From Solobacterium sp. (lineage in GTDB: Bacteria > Bacillota_I > Bacilli_A > Erysipelotrichales > Erysipelotrichaceae): a stretch of 32,793 bases of DNA. Location of the stretch: NCBI GenBank assembly GCA_024696355.1, contig JAILGV010000119.1:1-32793 (forward strand). Reading direction: 5' to 3'. The stretch's first letter is position 1, and the number at the start of each line of letters is the position of its first letter. Both the position numbers and the translations under genes were made by a program. This document shows, piece by piece, positions 1 to 8,291 of this stretch. The notes under the pieces are model-generated. The model searched no databases and was not told the DNA's origin. It worked only from the letters and a program-made list of their open reading frames with translations.

Positions 1-134
1 TTTTTTATGCGGTGAAAGACGGATCCTTCTTGTGAAACTCCCTGAGATTTATCTGTGACAGTCAGACCGGATGCAGTGTCATTGCATTGACATCTGTTCC
101 ATATCGGAAATACTGTGTTTTTTGTTACGTAATG

Positions 135-163
135 TTGCGTAAGCGCTTACCGGATACTATAAT
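135..163 (+). promoter_or_regulatory. Promoter of the sugar operon with embedded cre-like operator
   Basis: A -35 box TTGCGT (135-140) and a perfect -10 box TATAAT (158-163) are separated by 17 nt. Between them lies the perfect 12-bp palindrome GTAAGCGCTTAC (139-150). This fits the inner 12 positions of the CcpA catabolite-responsive element (TGWNANCGNTNWCA); only the two outermost bases differ. Its position would block RNA polymerase directly. A LacI-family regulator other than CcpA is possible. A second 8-bp palindrome TTACGTAA sits just upstream at 125-132. The rest of 1-124 shows no gene. Confidence 0.75.
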
Positions 164-195
164 GGAAACCAGAAAGGCTTAATTCGGTTTCCGTT
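161..195 (+). promoter_or_regulatory. Inverted repeat at the transcription start of the tetR operon
   Basis: GGAAACC (164-170) and GGTTTCC (186-192) form an exact inverted repeat, and allowing one mismatch the arms extend to 161-170 and 186-195. It starts inside the -10 box and spans the predicted +1 (about 170) and the leader up to 3 nt before the tetR ATG. It could be the operator by which the TetR protein controls its own operon, or a leader hairpin. Its arms are 15 nt apart, wider than most TetR operators. Confidence 0.45.
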
Positions 196-197
196 CC

Positions 198-752
198 ATG
201 AGTCTGCGTGATGAAATACTGAATGTAACAATGGTGCTGTTCAGAGAAAAGGGACTTCATTTCACTATGAATGACGTTGCTTTAAGAATGCACATTGCGA
301 AAAAGACGATCTATAAAATGTACGGCTCAAAAGAAGAACTGATGATTGATGCGGTCAATCACGGATTTCAGAGAATCTATGATGAAAAGCAGAGCATTAT
401 CAGCAGTGATCTTGATATCACCGAAAAGATATCCAGAGTGCTGATTGCCATGCCTGAGGATATGGCAGCAATGGACTGGCTGATGCTTAAGGGACTCGAT
501 GAAAAGTACCCGGAGGTATCTGCACTGATCCGCCGCCATATTGAATCAAACTGGGAACCTGTCATTGATTTGCTCAGACAGGGCATGGATGAAGGGAAGA
601 TCAGAAATATTGATATTCAGATTCTCAGGCAGATCATAACCGTTTCCATTGAGTCTTTTCTCGGCAGCGATATGCTGATCAGAAACAACATCAGCTATCA
701 AAATGCTCTTGAAACACTTGCGGATATCATAATGAAAGGAATAAAGGTATGA
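198..752 (+). CDS. TetR/AcrR-family transcriptional regulator
   Basis: This 184-residue protein has the layout of a TetR regulator. An N-terminal three-helix DNA-binding domain covers residues 1-50, with the recognition-helix motif AKKTIYKMYGSKEEL near 34-48, followed by a variable all-helical ligand-binding domain. It most likely represses or activates the glycosidase operon of which it is the first gene, because its last codons overlap the GH2 start by 4 nt (ATGA). The start at 198 fits the family's usual N-terminus, but it has no clear Shine-Dalgarno sequence. An in-frame ATG at 162 is closed by a stop at once, so it cannot be the start. The inducer cannot be read from sequence; a sugar or a product of the downstream enzymes is the natural guess. 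Confidence 0.88.
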   Translation: MSLRDEILNVTMVLFREKGLHFTMNDVALRMHIAKKTIYKMYGSKEELMIDAVNHGFQRIYDEKQSIISSDLDITEKISRVLIAMPEDMAAMDWLMLKGLDEKYPEVSALIRRHIESNWEPVIDLLRQGMDEGKIRNIDIQILRQIITVSIESFLGSDMLIRNNISYQNALETLADIIMKGIKV

Positions 753-3106
753 AACGCATTAACAACAACTGGCAGTTTGTATCAGAATGGTCCGATGCAT
801 TTCTGAACGGTGAAGTCAGCGGGACAGAAGTCAGAATACCGCATACCGTTAAGGAACTGCCGCTCCATTACATCAATTCCGCTGATTATCAGATGGTCAG
901 CGGATACAGGAAGGTTCTTTATATCCCTGAGGAGTACAGCGGGAAAAGGCTTTTCCTGCAGTTTGATGCAGCTGCCCATATTGCAACGGTCTATGCAAAC
1001 GGCAATGAACTGTATACGCATAAGTGCGGATATACAGCATTCCGTGTCGAAATCACTGATTATGTTGAATACGGCAGCGACAATGTGATAGCAGTGAAAC
1101 TTGACAGCACGGAGAATCCTTCAATTCCGCCGTTCGGATTTGTGATCGATTACCTGACTTACGGCGGCATTTACAGGGATGTATGGCTTGACGTCAGAAA
1201 TTCTGTTTATCTGAAGGATGTTTATGTCAGAACTCCTGAGATCAGCAAAGCTGTTGTTGAATACAAGGTCGACGGAAATCCGGAGGGAATGCTGCTGGAA
1301 ACCGAAATCATTGATCAGGACGGCATCACTGTTAAGTCCTTAAGCTGTTCGGCCGGAGGTTCTTCCTTTGAATTCAATATGAAGTCCGTCATTCCGTGGA
1401 ATACAGACAAACCGTATCTGTATACAGCAAGATTCAGCCTCAAGGATCACGGACAGATAATCGATACAGTGGAAAAGAAGGTTGGCTTCCGTACTGTTTC
1501 AACGGACAATAACAACATACTTATCAACGGCAGACCGGTATTTATCAGAGGCCTGAACCGTCACCAGTGCTGGCCGTATATCGGATATGCAGTACCGGAA
1601 AGCCTGCAGAGGGAAGATGCCCGCATTCTGGATGAAGAATTATGTGTTAATTCAGTGCGCACTTCACATTATCCGCAGTCTCATTATTTCCTTGATGAAT
1701 GTGACAGAAGGGGAATTCTTGTATTTACGGAAATTCCCGGATGGCAGCACCTTTCCGCTGAAAAGGAATGGCTTGAGCAGTGCATAGCAAACGTCAGGGA
1801 TATGATTATTGAATACCGTCAGCATCCTTCCGTTTACATGTGGGGCGTCCGTGTCAATGAGTCGCAGGACAATGACGACCTCTACCGGAGAACCAACGCA
1901 GTCGCACATGACCTTGATCCCGACAGGCCTACTTCGGGTGTCAGATATCTTGAAAAGAGTTCGCTCCTTGAGGATGTGTATGCCTACAATGACTTCTCCC
2001 ACAACGGTCTGAACAAAGGTGCAAAGGCCAAAAAGGATGTCACTCCGGACATGAAGAAGCCGCTGATCATATCAGAGGCCAACGGGCATATGTATCCGAC
2101 CAAGCCGTTCGACAATATCGAACGTAGGCAGGAGCACGCACTGCGCTATGCAAGAGTTCTTGATCAGGCGATGCTGGACGGCGGACATGCCGGCTGCTAT
2201 GAATGGTGCATGTTTGACTATCCCACCCATCAGGATTTCGGAAGCGGCGACAGGATCTGCTATCACGGTGTCATGGACAGTTTCAGAAATCCGAAAATGA
2301 CGGCAGCTGTATATGCCAGCCAGGGAGATGAAAAACCAGTGCTTGAAGTAGGATCACCGATGGATATCGGCGACTATCCGGCAGGGCAGATCGGATCTGT
2401 TTACTGTTTTACAAACGCTGATGAAGTTGAACTGTACAAGAACGGTGATTATGTCAGCACATTCCGGTCTGACTGGAAAGGTCTGAAGCACGGCCCTGTT
2501 CTGATTAATGATACGATCGGCAAACTGCTGGAAACCAATGAAGGAATGGATCCGAAGGAAGCGGCCCTGATCAGGGACTGCATGATTGCAATGCAGAAGT
2601 ACGGCATGGCTAATCTTCCGGCTTCCTATAAGGCAAAGCTTGCATTTGCAATGGCCAGATATCACCTGACATTTGCGGACGGATATAATCTGTACGGAAA
2701 ATATGTCGGCAACTGGGGCGGCAAGGCAACTGAATGGCGGTTTGATGCAAAGAAGAACGGCAGAACGGTGGCCAGTGTGCTGAAGACACCTGACAGCAGT
2801 CTTCATCTTGAAGTCAGGGCAAGCAGCACAGTACTGACGGAAGGTGAAACATATGATATGGCCGCAGTCAGAATCCGTGTTCTTGACGCGAACGGCAATT
2901 CTGTTCCTTACGCACAGATTCCGGTAAAACTGCAGACAAGCGGTGAAATACAGCTTGTCGGTCCGGATACTGTCTGTGCCGAAGGAGGAATGACAGGAAC
3001 ATATATCAGAACAACCGGAAAAGAAGGAAAGGGAATGCTGAAAATCAGCACTTTCCAGACAGAACCGGTGGAAATTGAATTTGAAATAAAGAATAAAGGG
3101 GAATAA
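749..3106 (+). CDS. Glycoside hydrolase family 2 enzyme (beta-galactosidase/beta-glucuronidase type)
   Basis: A 785-residue GH2 protein with the family's domain order: a jelly-roll sugar-binding domain (about 1-150), an immunoglobulin-like linker domain (about 155-250), then a TIM barrel (about 253-540). The barrel shows the GH2 signature around 298-330 (NSVRTSHYP, then DRRGILVFTEIPGW). The acid/base is Glu371 in WGVRVNES and the nucleophile is probably Glu443 in LIISEANG. The C-terminus (about 695-780) resembles the extra Ig/invasin-like domain of many Firmicute GH2 enzymes. There is no signal peptide, so it acts on sugar already imported, presumably by the GPH symporter encoded next. Beta-galactosidase is the default call; beta-glucuronidase is also possible since GPH transporters also carry glucuronides. 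It overlaps tetR by 4 nt and ends 7 nt before the symporter gene. Confidence 0.9.
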   Translation: MKRINNNWQFVSEWSDAFLNGEVSGTEVRIPHTVKELPLHYINSADYQMVSGYRKVLYIPEEYSGKRLFLQFDAAAHIATVYANGNELYTHKCGYTAFRVEITDYVEYGSDNVIAVKLDSTENPSIPPFGFVIDYLTYGGIYRDVWLDVRNSVYLKDVYVRTPEISKAVVEYKVDGNPEGMLLETEIIDQDGITVKSLSCSAGGSSFEFNMKSVIPWNTDKPYLYTARFSLKDHGQIIDTVEKKVGFRTVSTDNNNILINGRPVFIRGLNRHQCWPYIGYAVPESLQREDARILDEELCVNSVRTSHYPQSHYFLDECDRRGILVFTEIPGWQHLSAEKEWLEQCIANVRDMIIEYRQHPSVYMWGVRVNESQDNDDLYRRTNAVAHDLDPDRPTSGVRYLEKSSLLEDVYAYNDFSHNGLNKGAKAKKDVTPDMKKPLIISEANGHMYPTKPFDNIERRQEHALRYARVLDQAMLDGGHAGCYEWCMFDYPTHQDFGSGDRICYHGVMDSFRNPKMTAAVYASQGDEKPVLEVGSPMDIGDYPAGQIGSVYCFTNADEVELYKNGDYVSTFRSDWKGLKHGPVLINDTIGKLLETNEGMDPKEAALIRDCMIAMQKYGMANLPASYKAKLAFAMARYHLTFADGYNLYGKYVGNWGGKATEWRFDAKKNGRTVASVLKTPDSSLHLEVRASSTVLTEGETYDMAAVRIRVLDANGNSVPYAQIPVKLQTSGEIQLVGPDTVCAEGGMTGTYIRTTGKEGKGMLKISTFQTEPVEIEFEIKNKGE

Positions 3107-3113
3107 AAGAAGT

Positions 3114-4505
3114 ATGAAGAAGTTTTCTGCAGCTGAAACTGCTGCCTATGGGCTCGGTGCAGTCGGAAAAGACATGGTCTATGCACTAAGTGCATCTTAT
3201 GTCATGTATTATTATCAGGATATTCTCGGCCTTTCCGCGACATTCGTGGGATTCATTCTCATGGTTGCACGTGTATTCGATGCCCTGAATGATCCGTTTA
3301 TGGGCGTCCTTGTTGCAAAGACAAATACAAAATTCGGAAAATTCCGTCCCTGGATTATTTCCGGCACAGTTCTTAACGCACTCGTTCTGTTTGCACTGTT
3401 CTCTGCTCCGGACCTTTCCGGCAGCGGCATGATGGTCTATTTTGCGGTTGTATATATTCTCTGGGGTGTCACGTATACAATGATGGATATCCCGTACTGG
3501 TCAATGATTCCGGCAGTAACGGAGAATCCGAAAGACCGTGAAAATCTTTCTGTTGTAGGTCGTACCTGTGCCGGCGTAGGCAATGCTCTGATTACGGTAT
3601 TAACGGTAATTACTGTAAATATGCTCGGCGGCGGCAATGAACGCGCAGGCTTTTCAAGATTTGCGCTGATTATTTCCCTGATCTTCATTATTACCGAGGC
3701 TGTGCTGTTCCTGGCAATCAAGGAGCAGAAGAGTGATGTGAATACAATGAAGACCGTATCAGTCAGGGAAATGTTCGAATCACTGTTCCGCAATGACCAG
3801 GCAATGGTTACTGTTATTACAATCGTTCTGATCAACAGCGCGCTTTATATTACAAGCAATCTGATTATTTATTTCTTCAAATATGATATCGGCCCTGTCG
3901 TCAGCCAGTGGCAGAGCAGCTATACATTATTCTCCACTGTCGGCGGTGGTGCCCAGATTCTCGGTATGATGGCTCTTTATCCGATTCTCAGAAAGAAAAT
4001 GAGCAATACGCAAATCTTTGAGCTCTGTCTGAAGATGAGCATGACCGGTTATGCACTGATTCTGCTTCTGTGCTTTACACCGCTGAGTCACAATATTGTA
4101 CTGCTCTGCGTGTGCGGACTGCTGGTATTCATGGCCAACGGTATGCTTACTGTTCTGACAACCGTATTCCTGTCCAACTCCGTTGATTACGGCGAACTGA
4201 AAACAGGCCGCAGAGAGGAATCGGTAATTTTCTCAATGCAGACATTTGTTGTAAAGGCCGCATCCGGATTTGCGGTATTCCTGACAGGTATCGGTCTTGA
4301 TCTGATCGGTCTTGCGGGAAACAGTGATACAGAAGGTGAAATTGCGATTCAGTCTGCTTCAACACTGACCGGCCTTCACCTGCTTATGACAATCATTCCG
4401 ATCATCGGACTGATCTGTGCACTGCTTGTATTTAAAAAGAAATTCATTCTGACGGATGAAAAAGCTCTTGAGATTGCTGAGGATCTGAAAACAAAGAGAG
4501 GCTGA
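3114..4505 (+). CDS. GPH-family sugar:cation symporter (MelB/GusB/LacS type)
   Basis: This 463-residue protein has about 12 hydrophobic segments and the N-terminal pattern of the glycoside-pentoside-hexuronide:cation symporters, including YGLGAVGKDM, the YYYQDILGL segment and DALNDPFMG (about 57-65), where MelB has its cation-site acidic residues. It should import a galactoside or glucuronide together with H+ or Na+ across the cytoplasmic membrane. No PTS IIA-like extension, as found in LacS, is present. It sits between two intracellular glycosidases in one operon (7 nt after GH2, 3 nt before GH36), so it most likely supplies both with substrate. Confidence 0.92.
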   Translation: MKKFSAAETAAYGLGAVGKDMVYALSASYVMYYYQDILGLSATFVGFILMVARVFDALNDPFMGVLVAKTNTKFGKFRPWIISGTVLNALVLFALFSAPDLSGSGMMVYFAVVYILWGVTYTMMDIPYWSMIPAVTENPKDRENLSVVGRTCAGVGNALITVLTVITVNMLGGGNERAGFSRFALIISLIFIITEAVLFLAIKEQKSDVNTMKTVSVREMFESLFRNDQAMVTVITIVLINSALYITSNLIIYFFKYDIGPVVSQWQSSYTLFSTVGGGAQILGMMALYPILRKKMSNTQIFELCLKMSMTGYALILLLCFTPLSHNIVLLCVCGLLVFMANGMLTVLTTVFLSNSVDYGELKTGRREESVIFSMQTFVVKAASGFAVFLTGIGLDLIGLAGNSDTEGEIAIQSASTLTGLHLLMTIIPIIGLICALLVFKKKFILTDEKALEIAEDLKTKRG

Positions 4506-4508
4506 TGT

Positions 4509-6161
4509 ATGATACTGAACTGGCACATCAACGGAAAAGACGAAAACAACAGACAATATGAAATCTACGGCGCGGAAACAGATCTGAACGGACCGGTTCA
4601 TATTCGTGCGGTTCTTCCGAAAGGCACGCTGTCCACTGCTGTTGCTGAAATCAGACTGCCGGTAGACAAAAGTGAAAAGATCTTCATGAACGGATATCAG
4701 ACCTGGACTTACTGCCCGGAGTATTCAGTCAATGACAGAATCAGGGGACTGCACGGAATTCCCCGGAAAGTCCTCCGCAGGTACAAGATTGACAGATCAA
4801 TTGAGTATAAGCTTTATCAGAAGATCATTGATCAGTATCAGCTTGACAAATATTCTGATTATCATTTTGTACAGTATCCCTTTGAAAGGGGAATCACACA
4901 CGGATTCAGCTGGTGTTATTTCAGAAATGCCAGAAACTACAGACTGATTGCCTCACTTGATGAGAGGCCCGGCTATACCATCTTCATGTATGATTACAAG
5001 CAGCAGCTGCTGACAATCAGAAGGGACTGCAGCGGGCTGAAGACGGAAGGAGAGTATCCTGTCTTTGACCTTTATTTCGGCGAAGGCGGAGAAAAAGCCG
5101 TTTTTGACGGATGGTTTAATGCCATGGATATCAGACCGATAACCGACAGAAAACTGTGCGGTTATTCCAGCTGGTACAACCGGTATCAGGATATCAATGA
5201 CCGGGCAATCCGTCAGGATCTTCAGGGATGCATGGATATCCTGGAGAAAGGTGATCTGTTTCAGATTGATGACGGCTGGGAACCTTATGTAGGGGACTGG
5301 CTCGCACCTGATACGGAAAAATTCCCGCACGGCATGAAAGCAATGGTTGATGAAATTCATGCGGCAGGATATGAAGCCGGTCTCTGGCTGGCACCGTTTG
5401 TAGCAGAAACAAAGTCGACCATATTCAAATATCATCCGGAATGGTTCCTCAGACATGATGATGAATTCTGGTTCAACGGAAGCAACTGGTCCGGATTCTG
5501 TTCGCTTGATATCGATAATCCCGAAGTAATTGCATATCTTGAGAAGGTATTTGACAGGGTGTTCAATGAATGGGGCTTTGATCTGGTCAAGCTCGATTTC
5601 CTTTACGGTGCCGCACCTTTCGGCAATGAAAGGGAAACGAGAGCAGGCAGAATGTACAGGGCAGTCGATCTGCTCAGAAAATGGGCGAAAGATAAGAAGA
5701 TTCTCGGATGCGGCGTTCCTGTTATGCCGGCATTCGGTAAATTTGAATACTGCAGAATCAGCTGTGATGTCTCACTCGACTGGGATGATAAAGCATATAT
5801 GCGTATTATTCACAGGGAAAGGGTAAGTACAAAGCAGGCAATCGGCAATACGATAAGCAGAAGACAGCTCAACGAAAGGGCTTATCTCTCTGATCCGGAT
5901 GTATTCTTCCTCCGCGATGAAAACTGTGATCTTTCTGCAGAGCAGAAGGATCTGCTTGCAGTTGTATCCGCTCTGCTCGGCGGTGTTTTCCTGACAAGTG
6001 ACGATCCGTCATCGTATACAGATGAGATGAAGAAAAAGTACAGATATTACCGCTCGCTGACAGAAGCAGTCGATATCAGTGTGGAAACAGATCCTGTACT
6101 TAAGATCTCATATACACTGGACGGAAAACGGCATACACTGGTTTACGGGAAAAAATACTGA
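4509..6161 (+). CDS. Glycoside hydrolase family 36-like alpha-galactosidase
   Basis: This 550-residue protein has a beta-rich N-terminal domain (about 1-200) and a TIM barrel with GH36/GH-D clan motifs: FQIDDGWE (251-258), GYEAGLWLAPF (287-297), VKLDFLYG (360-367) and ISCDVSLDWDD (417-427). Asp363 is the predicted nucleophile and Asp420 the acid/base, both present. It is shorter than the roughly 720 residues usual for bacterial GH36 enzymes because the N-terminal domain is reduced, so substrate preference may differ from raffinose or melibiose. It has no signal peptide and acts in the cytoplasm. Two ATGs lie close together (4505 and 4509); only 4509 is in frame. It is the last gene of the sugar operon. 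Confidence 0.88.
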   Translation: MILNWHINGKDENNRQYEIYGAETDLNGPVHIRAVLPKGTLSTAVAEIRLPVDKSEKIFMNGYQTWTYCPEYSVNDRIRGLHGIPRKVLRRYKIDRSIEYKLYQKIIDQYQLDKYSDYHFVQYPFERGITHGFSWCYFRNARNYRLIASLDERPGYTIFMYDYKQQLLTIRRDCSGLKTEGEYPVFDLYFGEGGEKAVFDGWFNAMDIRPITDRKLCGYSSWYNRYQDINDRAIRQDLQGCMDILEKGDLFQIDDGWEPYVGDWLAPDTEKFPHGMKAMVDEIHAAGYEAGLWLAPFVAETKSTIFKYHPEWFLRHDDEFWFNGSNWSGFCSLDIDNPEVIAYLEKVFDRVFNEWGFDLVKLDFLYGAAPFGNERETRAGRMYRAVDLLRKWAKDKKILGCGVPVMPAFGKFEYCRISCDVSLDWDDKAYMRIIHRERVSTKQAIGNTISRRQLNERAYLSDPDVFFLRDENCDLSAEQKDLLAVVSALLGGVFLTSDDPSSYTDEMKKKYRYYRSLTEAVDISVETDPVLKISYTLDGKRHTLVYGKKY

Positions 6162-6169
6162 TTTTTGAG

Positions 6170-6204
6170 AAGACATTCGTTATTGAATGTCTTTTTTCTT
6201 TTTG
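6170..6204 (+). terminator. Rho-independent terminator of the sugar operon
   Basis: AAGACATTC (6170-6178) and GAATGTCTT (6185-6193) form a perfect 9-bp stem with a 6-nt loop, followed by a T-rich run to about 6203. It starts 9 nt after the GH36 stop codon. Confidence 0.88.
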
Positions 6205-6213
6205 GATTATAAT
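6183..6213 (+). promoter_or_regulatory. Promoter of the potassium-uptake operon
   Basis: A perfect -10 box TATAAT lies at 6208-6213, with a weaker -35 candidate TTGAAT at 6183-6188 (19-nt spacing) inside the 3' arm of the preceding terminator. The predicted start of transcription is near 6220, only about 2 nt before the ktrB ATG at 6222. Confidence 0.6.
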
Positions 6214-6221
6214 AGAGAGGT

Positions 6222-7571
6222 ATGAATCAGTTGGTTAAAAAATTACAGGATGCGGCACCCGTTAAGATTCTTACTGCCGGCTTTATGATATTGATTCTTC
6301 TCGGCAGTTTTCTTCTGTCACTGCCTGCGGCAAGCAGAAGCCATGAATCAATCAGTTTCCTCAACGCTCTGTTTGAGGCTACCTCGGCTGTATGTGTAAC
6401 GGGACTCGTTGTATTTGACACCTGGACGCAGTTTTCTTTTTTCGGGCAGGCGGTGCTGCTTGTCCTGATTCAGATCGGCGGACTCGGATTTGTAACTGTT
6501 GCGTTTCTGTTTCTGCTTTCAAGAAAGAAGAAAATCGGACTGCGTCAGAAAAGTCTTCTGATGGAGTCTTTCGGAATTCTTAATCTTGCCGGAATTATTC
6601 CGATGGTAAAGATGATTCTCAAAGGAACATTTTTAATTGAACTGCTGGGTGCGGTTCTTCTGTCCGTCAGATTCATTCCGCTTTTCGGTGTCCGGGAAGG
6701 AATATGGTATTCCGTGTTTCATGCTGTATCTGCATTCTGCAATGCCGGATTTGACCTGTTCGGTTTCCGGAGTGCTTCATCGCTGATTACCTTCCGGAAT
6801 GATCCGCTGGTTATTCTGACGATCAGCGGCCTGATTCTGACCGGCGGTCTGGGCTTTGTCGTCTGGAGTGATCTGCTGTTAAAAAAATTCAGATTCAGCC
6901 GGCTGAATTTTCACAGCAAGACTGTGCTTCAGGCTACGGTAATTCTTCTGACGGTTCCGACGGTTATGTTTACGCTGTCTGAAAACAACGGTGCACTTGC
7001 CGGACTGACAAACGGTGAAAAGGTTCTGAATGCACTGTTTCTTGCGGTGACACCGAGGACAGCGGGCTTCTCCAATATTGATCTTGCCGGTCTTTCTGCA
7101 GCGGGAAAGGTGCTGATGACAATTCTGATGATGATCGGTGCAGCTCCCGGAAGTACCGGAGGTGGTCTGAAGATTACAACCGCCGCAGTATTGTTTGCGA
7201 CAGTAAGGACATGGATGAAGGGCGGCACGGGAGCGAATATCCCGCTTGGCAGGTACCGTATCGATCCTCAGATTATCAGCCGTGCATTTGTCGCATTCTT
7301 TCTCTACCTTGCGATTGCGCTGGCCGGGACTTACATACTGTGCGCATGCGGTGAATCTGTCGAGGAGGCGCTGTTTGAGTGTTTCTCTGCAATCGGTACG
7401 GTAGGGGTATCTCTGGGAATTACTTCTGCACTTGCCCCTCTGAGCAAAATTACGATTATCTCGATGATGTTTTTCGGCAGACTGGGGTCCCTTACAGTAT
7501 TCCTTGCCCTCAACAGAATTGATGCTAATGACAAGCTTAAGAATCCGGTAGGATCAATCATTATCGGATAG
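6222..7571 (+). CDS. ktrB: Potassium uptake channel subunit, TrkH/KtrB family
   Basis: A 449-residue integral membrane protein of the TrkH/KtrB/HKT superfamily. All four pore loops with their selectivity-filter glycines are visible: SAVCVTGLVV (about 55-64), SAFCNAGFDL, TPRTAGFSNID and SAIGTVGVSLG. The gating-region motif GAAPGSTGGGLKITT is also present. It forms the K+ path of a Ktr-type importer and needs the RCK subunit encoded 12 nt downstream. At 449 residues it matches KtrB rather than the longer TrkH. GAGAGG lies only 1 nt before the ATG, too close for a normal ribosome binding site, and the -10 box ends 8 nt before the ATG. Initiation is therefore probably leaderless or near-leaderless. 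Confidence 0.95.
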   Translation: MNQLVKKLQDAAPVKILTAGFMILILLGSFLLSLPAASRSHESISFLNALFEATSAVCVTGLVVFDTWTQFSFFGQAVLLVLIQIGGLGFVTVAFLFLLSRKKKIGLRQKSLLMESFGILNLAGIIPMVKMILKGTFLIELLGAVLLSVRFIPLFGVREGIWYSVFHAVSAFCNAGFDLFGFRSASSLITFRNDPLVILTISGLILTGGLGFVVWSDLLLKKFRFSRLNFHSKTVLQATVILLTVPTVMFTLSENNGALAGLTNGEKVLNALFLAVTPRTAGFSNIDLAGLSAAGKVLMTILMMIGAAPGSTGGGLKITTAAVLFATVRTWMKGGTGANIPLGRYRIDPQIISRAFVAFFLYLAIALAGTYILCACGESVEEALFECFSAIGTVGVSLGITSALAPLSKITIISMMFFGRLGSLTVFLALNRIDANDKLKNPVGSIIIG

Positions 7572-7583
7572 AAAGGAAATGAT

Positions 7584-8234
7584 ATGAGTTCAATGCTGGT
7601 AATCGGTGCCGGCAGGATGGGTACACGTCTTGCCGAAAAACTGATGCAACTGAATAACGAAGTAATGATCGTTGACAGAAACGATGAAAGAGCACAGAAG
7701 ATGTCTGAAATATGCACATCGGTAAAAGTCGGTGACTGTACCGATGCCGAAACGCTGGAGATGATTGAACCGGCATCCTTTGATGTATGTTTTGTATGCA
7801 TCAGCGATGACTTTCAGGCATCGATGATGATAACCGCCATACTGAAGGAACTCGGGGCGAAAACGGTGGTTTCGCGTGCCGGCAGCGAACTTCACGAGCG
7901 GCTGCTGTATAAGGTCGGCTGTGACCATGTGGTCTTCCCGGAAAATCAGACGGCGGATCACATTGCCATCAAATATACCGAAAACGGTATTCAGGACTAC
8001 TTCCGGCTTTCGGATGAGTATGCCATCATGGAAATCAATGTTCCCGGAAAATGGATCGGAAAAACGATCCGTGAACTTAATGTCCGGATAAATTACGGAA
8101 TTAATATTATCGGCATGCGCAGAAACAAGGAATTTGTGCCGATCGTAAAATCTGATTATTGTTTCAGCAGTGATGAAGTCATCATTGTTGCCGGTGAGGA
8201 AAAAAAGATTCTTTCACTGTTCAAAAAGAATTAA
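7584..8234 (+). CDS. ktrA: Potassium uptake regulatory subunit, TrkA/KtrA family (RCK protein)
   Basis: This 216-residue cytosolic protein starts with a Rossmann fold (MLVIGAGRMGTRLAEKL, acidic residue at the end of strand 2 in IVDRND), which binds NAD(H) or ATP/ADP. It ends with an RCK_C domain (about 140-216, MEINVPGKWIGKTIREL). Rings of such subunits gate the KtrB pore in response to nucleotide. The single-RCK length is typical of KtrA; TrkA of proteobacteria is a tandem repeat twice as long. The start is preceded by GAAAGGAAATGAT, giving a good ribosome binding site. It is co-transcribed with ktrB. Confidence 0.94.
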   Translation: MSSMLVIGAGRMGTRLAEKLMQLNNEVMIVDRNDERAQKMSEICTSVKVGDCTDAETLEMIEPASFDVCFVCISDDFQASMMITAILKELGAKTVVSRAGSELHERLLYKVGCDHVVFPENQTADHIAIKYTENGIQDYFRLSDEYAIMEINVPGKWIGKTIRELNVRINYGINIIGMRRNKEFVPIVKSDYCFSSDEVIIVAGEEKKILSLFKKN

Positions 8235-8291
8235 ACTGCTTTTTCGATTGAAATGTCAGTGATAAAATCCAATCATAACGGAGATGAAAAT

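Noticed and set aside
87-116. TTGACA followed after 18 nt by TACTGT as an additional upstream promoter
   Set aside because: The -10 matches only three of six consensus bases; the promoter at 135-163 is far better placed and spaced.
2354-2806. 150-codon minus-strand open frame inside the GH2 gene
   Set aside because: It is a shadow of the GH2 coding frame, cysteine-rich, without start signals or domain similarity.
7331-7801. 156-codon minus-strand open frame across the ktrB/ktrA junction
   Set aside because: Low-complexity Ser/Ile-rich translation opposite two well-defined genes, with no promoter or RBS.
8248-8268. TTGAAA and TAAAAT as a promoter for dat
   Set aside because: The two boxes are only 9 nt apart, too close for a sigma-70 type promoter; dat may be read from ktrB/ktrA, since no terminator lies between.
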